NCBI GenBank assembly: GCA_009782775.1
Contig: WRIL01000005.1
Location: forward strand, 1-64,000
Direction: 5' to 3'
Length of the DNA stretch: 64,000 bases
Source: Desulfovibrionaceae bacterium
Lineage (GTDB): Bacteria > Desulfobacterota > Desulfovibrionia > Desulfovibrionales > Desulfovibrionaceae
In this document: piece after piece, positions 44,456 through 53,789 of the stretch
Numbering within the stretch: position 1 is the first letter of the stretch
Layout: every line of letters starts with the position of its first letter
Translations under genes and position numbers: made by a program
The notes under the pieces: generated by a model
What the model saw: only the letters and a program-made list of their open reading frames with translations
Databases searched by the model: none
What the model was told of the DNA's origin: nothing

Positions 44456-45637
44456 TTATTTTTGCAGAAAAAACGGCACTTCCACCGGGCCGCGGTGAAA
44501 ACTGAAGGCCTCGCCATTGCCCGCTGCCTTGTTTTGCCCTTCCATGGCCTGTCCTGGACGGTTTTGCAGCATCAGGTCCAGGGGAGTGGGGATCGGGCCG
44601 GGGCGTCTGTCCTGCTCAAATACAGCGACCTTGGCCGAAGGGTTGCGCAGGAGTTTCGCCCCCGCGCGTTCGATGCCCGTGGCCACCACGGTCACGTGGA
44701 ACTCCTCGTCCTCGCCCTCGGCGATGGCCGTGCCGAAGATGAAGTCCGCGTCAGGGTGCGCGGCCGCCTGGATGATGCTGGAAGCCTCGTCAATCTCTTT
44801 TATGCCCACGTCTTTTCCGGCGGTGATGTTCAAAAGCACGCCGCTGGCCCCGTCGATGGTGCCGTCTTCCAGCAGGGGGCTGTGAATGGCCAGGTTGGCG
44901 GCATCGCGGGCCCGGGTTTCGCCAAGCCCCACCCCGGTGCCGATCATGGCCATGCCGCCGGAATCGCCGCCCATGACGGTTTTCAGATCGTTGAAGTCCA
45001 GATTGATCAGCCCGGGCTTGGTAAGAAGCTCAACGATGCCCTTGACCGCCAGGTAAAGCACGTCATCGGCCCGTTTGAGCATGTCAATATAGGTGGCTCC
45101 CTTGGGAGCCTGCTGGATCAGCCGTTCATTGGGAATGACGATCAGGCTGTGCACCTGCTCGCGCAGTTTTTCTATGCCTTCCTCGGCAATGCGTGCGCGT
45201 TTTTTCCCTTCAAAGGGAAAAGGCTTGGTAACCACGCCCACGGTCAGGGCGTTGAGATCCCTGGCTATTTCGGCGACGACCGGCGCGGCCCCTGTGCCCG
45301 TGCCGCCGCCCATGCCGGCCGAGATAAAAACCAGGTTGGGTTCGCCCATGGCTTCCTGGATGAGGGCTTTGCTTTCCTGGGCCGCTTCAAAACCTACTTC
45401 CGGCCTTTGCCCCGCGCCCAGCCCGGCGTTTTTTTTGCCGCCAAGCTGAATTTGGTTCTGCACTTCCGAGATGGCCAGAACCTGCATGTCGGTATTGGCT
45501 ACGATAAAATTGACCCCTCCCAGCCGGGATCGGGCCATGTGATTGACCGCGTTGCTTCCGCCGCCGCCTACGCCGATAGTGACGATCTTGGGCAGCATCT
45601 GGTTCTCGACCATTGATTCAAGTTCCATGTAGACCAT
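44456..45637 (-). CDS. ftsZ: Cell division GTPase FtsZ
   Basis: Forms the Z ring that directs septation. The 393-aa protein has all active features: T1 GVGGGGSNAVNH, GGGTGTG (111-117), the T7 loop N212-L-D-F-N-D217, a variable linker, and the conserved C-terminal peptide VEVPFFLQK that binds FtsA. AAAGGAG lies 7 nt before ATG 45637. It is 18 nt after ftsA and 18 nt before the paralogue. Confidence 0.98.
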   Translation of the reverse strand: MVYMELESMVENQMLPKIVTIGVGGGGSNAVNHMARSRLGGVNFIVANTDMQVLAISEVQNQIQLGGKKNAGLGAGQRPEVGFEAAQESKALIQEAMGEPNLVFISAGMGGGTGTGAAPVVAEIARDLNALTVGVVTKPFPFEGKKRARIAEEGIEKLREQVHSLIVIPNERLIQQAPKGATYIDMLKRADDVLYLAVKGIVELLTKPGLINLDFNDLKTVMGGDSGGMAMIGTGVGLGETRARDAANLAIHSPLLEDGTIDGASGVLLNITAGKDVGIKEIDEASSIIQAAAHPDADFIFGTAIAEGEDEEFHVTVVATGIERAGAKLLRNPSAKVAVFEQDRRPGPIPTPLDLMLQNRPGQAMEGQNKAAGNGEAFSFHRGPVEVPFFLQK

Positions 45638-45655
45638 ATCAGTTCTCCTTTCGGT

Positions 45656-46972
45656 TTATTTAATGTCATGCCACCATTGGCCCAAATCCCTGACCATCCG
45701 CCTCAGAAGTCCTTGGACTCCGGAATCCGGCGCGGGAGCGACGGAAGAGCCGGGGTTTTTCTTTCTGCGTCCCACGCCGCCGCTCCGCCGGACCTCCTGG
45801 TCCAGCCCGTAGCGCACCAGCCCGACGGCGGTGGAGTATTCGGGGCTTTTAACCATGTCGGCCAGCCCGCCGATATTGACCGGGCAGGCTACCCTGGCGG
45901 GCATGCCCAGGATGTCCGCCGCCAGTTCATGGCAGGCCGCCAGTTGCGAAGCGCCGCCGGTGAGTACGATTCCGTTGTATAGAGCGTAACCGGAGGAATT
46001 TCCCGCGCCCGGCATCCACTGAATTACTCCGGATGACTTGAGGTGCTCGGCGATCTGGCCGAAAATCTTCTCCATGGCCTTTTCGCAGAGCAGGGCAAGG
46101 TCCTGGGTTTTCAACCGATGGGGGGGAAGCCCTGTGAGCACTTCCGGCACTTCAATCTCCGTGCCGTCGGTAATCATGGCGGCTAGGGCGCAGCCGTAGC
46201 GCATCTTGATGAATTCGGCCACATCCTTACTGGTGCGCGTGTCCTGGGCGATAATGTTGGTCAGGTATTCGCCGCCCAAAGGTATTTCGCCAGTGTATTT
46301 AATGGCCTCGTCCTCAAAGATCAGGATGTCCGAGGTGCCGCCGCCGATATCAATGAGCACAACCCCGCGCTGGCGTTCTTCCGGGCTGAGCACGGCGTGG
46401 GCCGAGGCCAGGGATTCCAGGACGATTTCCTCTACCTCCAGGCCGCATTTGGCGCAGGCGCTGCGGATATTCTGTACGCTGGCCTCCCTGGCGGTGATGA
46501 TGTGCACATTGGCCGTAAGCCGGGATCCCATCATTTCCAGGGGGTTGGAGATGTCATCCTGGTCGTCGATGATATATTCCTGGGGCAGGGAGTGGATTAT
46601 TTTTTGTCCCGGCGGAATTTCTACGTCTCTGGCCTTTTCCAGGACTTGGGCCTGATCCTGGCTGGAAACCGTTCCGGTCTGGATCTTGACGGAACCGCTG
46701 CTGTTCATCCCGCGGATATGGGCGCCGGCGATGCCCACGTAAATCTTGCGGATTTTCTGGTTACTCATCTGCTCGGCCTGGTGCAGGGCATCCTGGATGG
46801 CGCTGGCGGTCTTGTCGATGTCTTTTATTTCGCCTTCCTTGAGTCCGTGGGATTTGGCCGATCCCGTGCCCAGTATCTCCAGCGCGCCGCTCGGGCCTTC
46901 CTGCCCCACCACCACGGAAACTTTGGTGGTGCCTATATCCAGTCCGGTAATGATGTGGTTGAATTGAGCCAT
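45656..46972 (-). CDS. ftsA: Cell division protein FtsA
   Basis: Actin-fold ATPase that tethers FtsZ to the membrane. The 438-aa protein has the phosphate motif GLDIGTTKVSVVVGQ, the second phosphate loop VLIDIGGGTSDI, and GIVLTGGASQL. The C-terminal end LRRMVRDLGQWWHDIK forms the basic amphipathic membrane-targeting helix. It follows ftsQ by 18 nt. Confidence 0.97.
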   Translation of the reverse strand: MAQFNHIITGLDIGTTKVSVVVGQEGPSGALEILGTGSAKSHGLKEGEIKDIDKTASAIQDALHQAEQMSNQKIRKIYVGIAGAHIRGMNSSGSVKIQTGTVSSQDQAQVLEKARDVEIPPGQKIIHSLPQEYIIDDQDDISNPLEMMGSRLTANVHIITAREASVQNIRSACAKCGLEVEEIVLESLASAHAVLSPEERQRGVVLIDIGGGTSDILIFEDEAIKYTGEIPLGGEYLTNIIAQDTRTSKDVAEFIKMRYGCALAAMITDGTEIEVPEVLTGLPPHRLKTQDLALLCEKAMEKIFGQIAEHLKSSGVIQWMPGAGNSSGYALYNGIVLTGGASQLAACHELAADILGMPARVACPVNIGGLADMVKSPEYSTAVGLVRYGLDQEVRRSGGVGRRKKNPGSSVAPAPDSGVQGLLRRMVRDLGQWWHDIK

Positions 46973-46990
46973 GTTTTTCTCCAGTTTGCC

Positions 46991-47923
46991 TCAGGCCATG
47001 TTGCCGCGGCCGTTCCAGGTTCCGGTCAGTTGTTGGGGGTCATCGCCTAAACGTACCCAGATGTCTTTTCCGTAGACCCTGATTTCCAGCATGCGTTTTA
47101 ATTCTCCGTTGCGCGCAAGATCCTCCATCACCCGGAGCAGGCGCATAAGGTTGCTTTCCCAGTTTTCCAAGCCGATAATCAGGCGGCGGTTTTCCCTGGT
47201 GGTCAGTTCCATGGTCCTGGCCTCGGTCAGCCGGATCAGTTTGACGCCGGAAATGTTCAGGGGAAAGTTCAGCCCGGAGAAGGCATCGACCAGCCCCGGA
47301 AGGCGGGCGGGCAGGTCTCCGGCTCCCGGCTCCACTTCCAGCAGGGGGAGGATGGAATAATGCGTCGCCTCCACCGGGGCGATGCTCCGGCCATGTTCAT
47401 CCGAGTAGTAAAGCCTGCCTTCCTTGTCACGCACCCAGTAAAGAGGCTCCGCTTCCCGAATCCGGATGTGCAGAGAGCCTTTGGCGGCATCTCTGCGGAT
47501 GGACCATTCTCTGACCCAGGGGTTGCGCTCCAGGATTTGCTCCATCCGGCGGATGGACAAGGCCAGGATATTTTGTCCCGGAACCAGGCCCAGCATCGAG
47601 GGAATTTCTTCCTTGTCCAGGTAATGGCTGCCTTCCACCAGGATTTCCTGCAATGCGAAATATCCAGGGCTGGTAAGCTGACGGTGCGTCGTGACCAGAG
47701 CCAGGGTTATGCCCAGCATGCAGACCAGCCCCAGAGCCAGACCGGCGCTCCAACGCAGGGCCGTTTTGGCCTTGCGCCAGATCCTGCGCGCCGGGGAGCG
47801 TTCTTTTTTCCTGAGGTCGGCGTCATGCAGGCTTTGCCGCAGCCGCCTGGACGGGTAAAAATCCCTGCCGGCGATCGCCTTGGGAGCGTCCGGGGCAGGG
47901 CGGGCAAAGAAATTCAGACCCAT
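46991..47923 (-). CDS. ftsQ: Cell division protein FtsQ (DivIB)
   Basis: Bitopic inner-membrane protein linking early and late divisome parts with FtsL/FtsB. The 310-aa protein has a basic cytoplasmic start, one membrane helix (AGLALGLVCMLGITLALVTTH, about 57-77), a POTRA domain (FALQEILVEGSHYLDKEEI) and an FtsQ beta domain. It overlaps the murB end by 10 nt. Confidence 0.93.
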   Translation of the reverse strand: MGLNFFARPAPDAPKAIAGRDFYPSRRLRQSLHDADLRKKERSPARRIWRKAKTALRWSAGLALGLVCMLGITLALVTTHRQLTSPGYFALQEILVEGSHYLDKEEIPSMLGLVPGQNILALSIRRMEQILERNPWVREWSIRRDAAKGSLHIRIREAEPLYWVRDKEGRLYYSDEHGRSIAPVEATHYSILPLLEVEPGAGDLPARLPGLVDAFSGLNFPLNISGVKLIRLTEARTMELTTRENRRLIIGLENWESNLMRLLRVMEDLARNGELKRMLEIRVYGKDIWVRLGDDPQQLTGTWNGRGNMA

Positions 47924-48840
47924 AAGCGTACCTCCAGCTCCATCTGCACCCCCTTGGCGGCCAGCACTGCCTCCCGGGCTTCCTCAATCAGTTTCAGGGC
48001 TTCCGGGGATTTACCCTTTCCGGTATTGACCAGGAAATTGGCGTGCAGGGAGGAAAAAGCCATTCCGCCCAGGATTCGTCCCTTGAAGCCGCATTCTTCC
48101 AGGAGTTTGCCGGCTGGAGCCTGGGGGGGATTTTTGAACACGCATCCGGCGCTGGGCAGATCCAGCGGCTGGGAGCGGCGTTTTTGTTCCAGGCAGGCGC
48201 GCATCCGGGCGCGGATTTCTTCAGGTTTCTGTTTGGGACACCGGAAGCGCGCGTTGAGAATGACAAACCAGTTTTCTCCATCAGCCGTTCCTTCCAGAGC
48301 GGGAATGCCCAGATGCCGATATCCCGTCTCCAGCTCTTCAGCTTCTAGGGTTATCAGCCCCAGGGCCGGCGAAAAGAGCCGGAGGCCGTGCAGGCGGTCT
48401 TTGATTTCCTGTCCGAAGGATCCGGCGTTCATGGCCACGGCCCCGCCCACCTGTCCGGGGATCCCGGCCAGACCGTCAAGCCCGCCCAGGCCCATGCCGG
48501 CCAGGCTGTTAAGGAAAAATGGCAGAGGCATGGAGGCCGAAACTTCCACCAGAGCCTCGTCCAGGCCGTTTTCCAGCAGGCGTATTTCCCGCTTGGACTT
48601 GTCCAGTTCCAGCAGCACCAAGGGGAGTTTGCCTTCCCCGGCCAGAATGTTGCTTCCCTGGCCCAGCACCGCTGGACGCCCTCCCAATTTGCGCAGGGTT
48701 TGCGGCAATGCCGCAAAATCGGCTTCATTTTCCAGGCGGACCCTGGCCAGGGCCTCCCCGCCCAGGCGTATGCTGGTGAGCTCGGCCAGGGATGGGGCAG
48801 GAATTACGCGCAGACCGGAGCGTTTCGTGGTCATGAGCAT
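47914..48840 (-). CDS. murB: UDP-N-acetylenolpyruvoylglucosamine reductase
   Basis: Reduces UDP-GlcNAc-enolpyruvate to UDP-MurNAc with NADPH and FAD. The 308-aa protein has the FAD motif VLGQGSNILAG, GIPGQVGGAVAMNAGSFGQEI and PSAGCVFKNPPQAPAGKLLEE. It is the short form (type II) with the SAGCVFKN serine as active acid. ATG 48840 lies one base after the murC stop (TGATATG). Confidence 0.96.
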   Translation of the reverse strand: MLMTTKRSGLRVIPAPSLAELTSIRLGGEALARVRLENEADFAALPQTLRKLGGRPAVLGQGSNILAGEGKLPLVLLELDKSKREIRLLENGLDEALVEVSASMPLPFFLNSLAGMGLGGLDGLAGIPGQVGGAVAMNAGSFGQEIKDRLHGLRLFSPALGLITLEAEELETGYRHLGIPALEGTADGENWFVILNARFRCPKQKPEEIRARMRACLEQKRRSQPLDLPSAGCVFKNPPQAPAGKLLEECGFKGRILGGMAFSSLHANFLVNTGKGKSPEALKLIEEAREAVLAAKGVQMELEVRLWV

Positions 48841-48841
48841 A

Positions 48842-50203
48842 TCATTTCCCCTCCAGCCAGCGCTGGCCGACGGTCCAGATATTCCCCGCGCCCATGGTCA
48901 GTAAAAGGTCTTTGGGTTGCAGAATGTCCGTGAGTCCGGCGGACATTTCCTCAAGGGTCCGGAAAAAAAGCGCCGGGGTGGCTGAGACCTGCATGACGCC
49001 TTGGGCCAGTCCCTGGCCGGTGACTCCCGGTATGGGCGTCTCCGAGGCCGCGTAAATTTCCGTGAGCAGCAACAAATCCACCTTGGAGAGGATCTGGCAG
49101 AATTCTCCAAACTGGTCCTTGGTGCGGGTGAAGCGATGCGGCTGGAAGGCCGCCACCAGCCGGCGGTCGGGGTAAGTCAGCCTGGCTGTTTCCAGGGTGG
49201 CCCGGATCTCGTTGGGGTGGTGGGCGTAGTCATCCACCAGGATGATGCCTTCCCTTTCTCCCTTGAGTTCGAAACGCCGCCCCACCCCTTTGAAACGGTT
49301 CAAAGCCCGGCGGCAGGTTTCCGCCGGGATATCCACCTGGAGGCTTACGCCGATGGCTCCGAGGGCATTCAGGATATTATGCCTGCCCGGCTGGGGCAGG
49401 CTGAATTCACCGAGAGACGCGTTTTTAAGGCGCGCGCGAAAACGGCTTGCCGGCCCGGAGTTGATGACTTCAGCCGCCAAATCGTTTTCCGGGCTGAAAC
49501 CGTAGGTCAGCGTCGGGCGTTTTATCCTGGGCAGTACCCGGCGCAGGCCGGGATCATCCCCGCAGATCACGTTAAGCCCGTAAAAGGGGACTTTGTTCAT
49601 AAAATCCACGAAGGCTTGGTCGATGTGTTCCTGGTCGCCGTAGAAATCCAGATGATCGGCGTCGATATTGGTGATCACGTTCATGATTGGAAAAAGGCAG
49701 AGGAAGGAGCCGTCAGATTCGTCGGCTTCGGCCACCAGGTAATCTCCGCTCCCCAGCCTGGCATTGGTTCCGTAGGCATTGAACCTGCCACCGATTATCA
49801 CCGTGGGGTCCAGGCCGGCCTCTTCCATAATGGTGGCGGTGATGGCGGTGGTAGTCGTTTTTCCGTGGGTGCCCCCAATGAAGATGCTGCTGCGCAAGCG
49901 ACTGATCTCCGCCAGCATTTCCGCCCTGGGAATGACCGGAATGCCTTTGGCGCGGGCTTCGATTACCTCCAGGTTATCGTCCGGAATGGCGGTGGATTTC
50001 ACCAGCACATGCGGGTTTGCCACGTTTTTCACGGCGTGTCCCAGATGGATGTTGACGCCCAGCTCGCCCAAATGGCGAACGCTGGCGCTCTCCTTGAGAT
50101 CCGAGCCGCTGACCGCGAACCCCATATTGTGCAGGACCTCGGCAATACCGCACATACCGGCCCCGCCTATGCCCACCATATGAACGCGCTTGACTTTATG
50201 CAC
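48842..50203 (-). CDS. murC: UDP-N-acetylmuramate--L-alanine ligase
   Basis: Adds L-alanine to UDP-MurNAc. The Mur-ligase has [15 protein letters not shown] at the N-terminus, the P-loop [10 protein letters not shown], and [11 protein letters not shown] in the last domain. GTG 50203 (AAAGG 8 nt upstream, overlapping the murG stop) gives 453 aa and the family-typical [14 protein letters not shown] start; ATG 50245 is the longer alternative, 467 aa and overlapping murG by 50 nt. Confidence 0.94.
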   Translation of the reverse strand: MHKVKRVHMVGIGGAGMCGIAEVLHNMGFAVSGSDLKESASVRHLGELGVNIHLGHAVKNVANPHVLVKSTAIPDDNLEVIEARAKGIPVIPRAEMLAEISRLRSSIFIGGTHGKTTTTAITATIMEEAGLDPTVIIGGRFNAYGTNARLGSGDYLVAEADESDGSFLCLFPIMNVITNIDADHLDFYGDQEHIDQAFVDFMNKVPFYGLNVICGDDPGLRRVLPRIKRPTLTYGFSPENDLAAEVINSGPASRFRARLKNASLGEFSLPQPGRHNILNALGAIGVSLQVDIPAETCRRALNRFKGVGRRFELKGEREGIILVDDYAHHPNEIRATLETARLTYPDRRLVAAFQPHRFTRTKDQFGEFCQILSKVDLLLLTEIYAASETPIPGVTGQGLAQGVMQVSATPALFFRTLEEMSAGLTDILQPKDLLLTMGAGNIWTVGQRWLEGK

Positions 50204-51305
50204 TCTGTCCGCCTTTGGCTTCAGCGAGAAGTTTTTCCGTTTCATCGGCCAGCTTGCCCGCCGCTTCCGGATTGGCCAGCTTCAAAGAGGCCTGGGACAT
50301 GGCCCGCAGGGCGGCCCTGTCTTGCAGCAGATCCGTGGCCAGGCGGCTGATCCTGCCCTTTTGCAGATCCTTTTGTTCCAGCAGCCGGGCCGCGCCCTGT
50401 TTTTGCACCTGCTCGGCGTTATGCATCTGATGGTTGTGCGCGGCCGAGGGCAGGGGAATGAGGATGGCCGGCAGTCCGGCCGCGGCCAATTCGGCAAGGG
50501 TGCTGGCCCCTGCCCGGCAGATGACCAGATCCGCCTGGGAATAGGCTTCATACATATCATCTATGAAGGCTTCAATTTTGACCCGCTCCGGCGGATAGGC
50601 TGAGCTTTCTTCCCGCATGCGCGCAAAATCAGCCTGGCCGCACTGGATGCGCAGCTTCGTTCCAAGCCGCAGGAGATCCGTCAAGTCTTCAAGGATGGCG
50701 TTATTGATGGCCCTGGCCCCCTGGCTGCCGCCCAGGACCAGGATGTTTTCGGCCTTGTCCCTGGGGGTGGAGGTCGGGTTCGCGCCCAGTGAGCGGATCT
50801 TTCCGCGCACCGGGTTGCCGGTGAAGACGCATTTTCCCTGGGGGAAATATTTTTCCGTTTCCGGGAAAGAGAGACAGATGCGCCGCGCCCCCCGGCCCAG
50901 GAGACAGTTGACCGCGCCCGGTATGCTGTTTTGTTCGTGCACTAGGCTTGGGATGCCGAGCAGACGGGCGGCCAGGAGGCCGGCGGCGGCGGCATAGCCG
51001 CCGAAGCCCACCACGACTTCAGGCTTGAAACGTCGCAACCGCCCCAGGGCCTGCCATACCGAGGCCAGCAATAACAAGGCGGCGGCCGCCCCTTTCAGGA
51101 ATCCGCGGCCGATGAAACCGCGCGCCGGGAGCCCGGAAAATTCCAATCCGGCCTGGGCCGCCAGCCGGCCTTCCGGTCCGTACCTTCCTCCCAGGAAAAG
51201 AATGTCCACTTCCGGAGAACGCCTGCGCAGCTCTTCGGCCAGGGCCAGGGCCGGGAAAATGTGTCCCCCGGTGCCGCCGCTGCTCAAAAGCACTCTATGC
51301 GGCAT
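50196..51305 (-). CDS. murG: Lipid II-forming GlcNAc transferase MurG
   Basis: Transfers GlcNAc to lipid I at the cytoplasmic face, giving lipid II. The 369-aa GT-B protein shows the [18 protein letters not shown] motif, [11 protein letters not shown], and the donor-site segment [23 protein letters not shown] 51305 has AAGGAGC just upstream; an earlier ATG at 51326 is less likely. Its start overlaps the ftsW end by 11 nt. Confidence 0.96.
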   Translation of the reverse strand: MPHRVLLSSGGTGGHIFPALALAEELRRRSPEVDILFLGGRYGPEGRLAAQAGLEFSGLPARGFIGRGFLKGAAAALLLLASVWQALGRLRRFKPEVVVGFGGYAAAAGLLAARLLGIPSLVHEQNSIPGAVNCLLGRGARRICLSFPETEKYFPQGKCVFTGNPVRGKIRSLGANPTSTPRDKAENILVLGGSQGARAINNAILEDLTDLLRLGTKLRIQCGQADFARMREESSAYPPERVKIEAFIDDMYEAYSQADLVICRAGASTLAELAAAGLPAILIPLPSAAHNHQMHNAEQVQKQGAARLLEQKDLQKGRISRLATDLLQDRAALRAMSQASLKLANPEAAGKLADETEKLLAEAKGGQSA

Positions 51306-52476
51306 CTTTGCTCCTTTTTCGCGCATAACGCGAATATTTGAGGAGCAGTCCGGCGCAGACCAGGGAAGAGATCAGCGAACTGCCGCCATAGGAAAAAAAA
51401 GGCATGGCCACTCCTTTGGCCGGGATGGTGGCGCTGACCACGGCTAGGTTCAGCAGCATGGGGATGGCCAGCACCAGGGTCAGGCCGAAGGCCGTAAGGC
51501 GTCCGCGCAAATCCTCCTGGCGCATGGCGATATGCAGTCCCCGCCAGACCAGGAGCAGGATAAGGATGCAGATCAGGCTGATGCCGAGGAACCCCAATTC
51601 TTCCCCTAGGGCGGCCATGATGAAGTCGGTGTGGATTTCCGGAACATAGTCGAATTTGGCCCGCCCCATCCCTGGACCGGCCCCGGTTATCCCGCCGGAG
51701 CTCAGGGCCAGGAAGGATTGGATGATCTGGGCGGATTTTTCCGGGTTGGAGAAGGGGTCCTTGAAAATTTCCAGGCGGAGCATGCGGTAGGGGAAAGTGA
51801 CGATGAGCAGCCATCCCCCGCCGGCGGCCAGAAGCCCGGTGAGGAAAAGGTAAAAGCGGCTGGCTCCGCCCGCCAGGCACATGAAAAAAAGCAGCATGCT
51901 GATCACCGCGGCCCCTCCGAAATCCGGCTGGCGCAGGAGAAGCAGACAGATAGTTCCGGTGACGATGAAGAGCGGCAGGAGGCCACGTTTGAAGGTTTTG
52001 ACCAGGTGTTGCTTGGCGCCCAGAAAATAGGCCAGGTAGCAGACCAGGGCGATCTTGGTGAATTCCATGGGTTGCAGGCTGACGCCCAGGAAGGGCGGGA
52101 GCCAGCGTTTGGCCCTGGAGGCCTGTTCAGGGGCCAGGACCAGGCAGAGGATGAGCATGAACATGCAGATCCCCAGGAAGGGGTATTGCAGTCCCTCAAT
52201 GAGCCTGCGCGGAAAGACCCAGACAATGGCGCCCAGGCAGCCCAGCCCCAGGACGGCAAAGAGCAGTTGGCGTTTGAAAAAGAAATAGGGATCATGGCGC
52301 AGGGTTTCTCCGGCCATGATGCTGGAAGAGAGGATCATGACCAGCCCCAGACCAAGCATGGTCAGGACGACAGCCAACAGCGCCCAGTCCGGGTCTTCCT
52401 GGCCGGGCCTGGGAGCGGGTCTGCTCTTTAGGTCATTGCGCCTGGCGGGTTGGTAAAGGGCGGATTCTTGGCTCAT
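51295..52476 (-). CDS. ftsW: Peptidoglycan polymerase FtsW
   Basis: SEDS-family glycosyltransferase that polymerises lipid II at the septum with FtsI. The 393-aa protein has about ten membrane helices, the extracellular-loop catalytic region RAKRWLPPFLGVSLQPMEFTKIA, and the C-terminal signature MPFFSYGGSSL. The N-terminal 30 residues are cytoplasmic. Its ATG overlaps the murD stop (4 nt). Confidence 0.96.
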   Translation of the reverse strand: MSQESALYQPARRNDLKSRPAPRPGQEDPDWALLAVVLTMLGLGLVMILSSSIMAGETLRHDPYFFFKRQLLFAVLGLGCLGAIVWVFPRRLIEGLQYPFLGICMFMLILCLVLAPEQASRAKRWLPPFLGVSLQPMEFTKIALVCYLAYFLGAKQHLVKTFKRGLLPLFIVTGTICLLLLRQPDFGGAAVISMLLFFMCLAGGASRFYLFLTGLLAAGGGWLLIVTFPYRMLRLEIFKDPFSNPEKSAQIIQSFLALSSGGITGAGPGMGRAKFDYVPEIHTDFIMAALGEELGFLGISLICILILLLVWRGLHIAMRQEDLRGRLTAFGLTLVLAIPMLLNLAVVSATIPAKGVAMPFFSYGGSSLISSLVCAGLLLKYSRYARKRSKDAA

Positions 52477-53780
52477 GGCAATTCCCTGGCCAGGCGTTGG
52501 AAGTCGTTGCCCCGTTCCTGGTAGTCCTGGTATTGATCAAAGCTGGCCGTGGCCGGAGAGAGCAGTATGGCATCTCCGGGGGCGGCGGCGGCTCTGGAGC
52601 GGCGTAGGGCCATTTCCAGGCATTCGTCCCAACTCAGGGGAACCACTCCCTGCCAGGCGCGTTCAAAAAATTCCCGGTCTCCCCCGAACAAGGCCACGGC
52701 CTTGACCTTTTCCCTCAGGAGTGGGCGCAGACTCTCCAGATCTCCGCCCTTGAACACCCCGCCGGCCAGGAGAAAGACGGGCCGCTCCAGGCTCTGCAAG
52801 GCCACCCGCAGGGCCTCGACGGTGGTTCCCTTGGAGTCGTCAATATAGAGCACCCCTTCAGTTTCTCCCACCTGTTCCAGGCGATGCGGCAGGGGGGCGA
52901 AATCTTGCGCCGCCTGGGCGGCCTGCTCTTCGGTCACGCCGAATTCGCGCGCGGCCAGGAAGGCCGCTTCCAGGTTGGCCCGGTTGTGTGTCCCCAGGAG
53001 CCTGGTCTGCGGGAAACGTCCGGAAGGCGCGAAGTATTCCACTCTGGCCCGCAAGGGGTATCCGCGGACCAGATCAAAGAGGTTCTCGTCCAGGATGGCC
53101 GTATCCGCAGGAGTCTGGTTGGCGAAGATGCGCAATTTGGCCGCCCGGTATTCAGCGAAATCCCGGTGCTGATCCAGGTGGTTGGGGGAGAGGTTCAGGA
53201 GCAGGGCGACTTTTGGATGAAAGGCGCGGATGAATTGCAACTGGAAGCTGCTGGCCTCCAGAACCAGGATGTCCACGGCCGGCGCGCCCTGTTCTTTTTC
53301 CAGGATATAGAAGGATAAGGGGGTGCCGATATTGCCGCCCAGAAAGACTTTTTTGCCGCCGGCTTCCAGCATGGCCGCGATCAGGCTTACAGTGGTGGTT
53401 TTTCCGGAAGTGCCGGTCACGGCGACGATTTTTTCATGGGCAAAAGAAGCGGCCAGTTCAAGTTCCGAGATGCAGAGAGGGTTCCCGGCCAGGGCCAGGG
53501 GTTTCTCCAGGGCGGACCAAGGCACGCCCGGACTGGGGACGACCAGGGCCGCTCCCTGGAAATGCTCCGGCCGATGTTCACCGGCGATTAGTTCCAGATC
53601 CAGATGGGACGTCCGGGCAAGAAAATCCTCGCTGAAGCCCTTGTTGTCCAGAAGACGCACCCTGGCCCCCAGGCGGAGCAGCAGGGAGGCCGCAGCCAGT
53701 CCGGATACTCCGCCGCCGACCACCACGGCCAGCTGCCCGTCTTTTATGGGGTTATCCGGTAAGGTTCTTGTCTTGGACAT
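52473..53780 (-). CDS. murD: UDP-MurNAc-L-alanine--D-glutamate ligase
   Basis: Adds D-glutamate to UDP-MurNAc-L-Ala. The 435-aa Mur ligase shows GGGVSGLAAASLLLRLG, the P-loop VTGTSGKTTTVS, NLSPNHLDQH, and LYIDDSKGTTVEAL with the carbamoylated-lysine region. It follows mraY by 9 nt and runs into ftsW with a 4-nt overlap. Confidence 0.96.
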   Translation of the reverse strand: MSKTRTLPDNPIKDGQLAVVVGGGVSGLAAASLLLRLGARVRLLDNKGFSEDFLARTSHLDLELIAGEHRPEHFQGAALVVPSPGVPWSALEKPLALAGNPLCISELELAASFAHEKIVAVTGTSGKTTTVSLIAAMLEAGGKKVFLGGNIGTPLSFYILEKEQGAPAVDILVLEASSFQLQFIRAFHPKVALLLNLSPNHLDQHRDFAEYRAAKLRIFANQTPADTAILDENLFDLVRGYPLRARVEYFAPSGRFPQTRLLGTHNRANLEAAFLAAREFGVTEEQAAQAAQDFAPLPHRLEQVGETEGVLYIDDSKGTTVEALRVALQSLERPVFLLAGGVFKGGDLESLRPLLREKVKAVALFGGDREFFERAWQGVVPLSWDECLEMALRRSRAAAAPGDAILLSPATASFDQYQDYQERGNDFQRLARELP

Positions 53781-53789
53781 AAGGCACCG

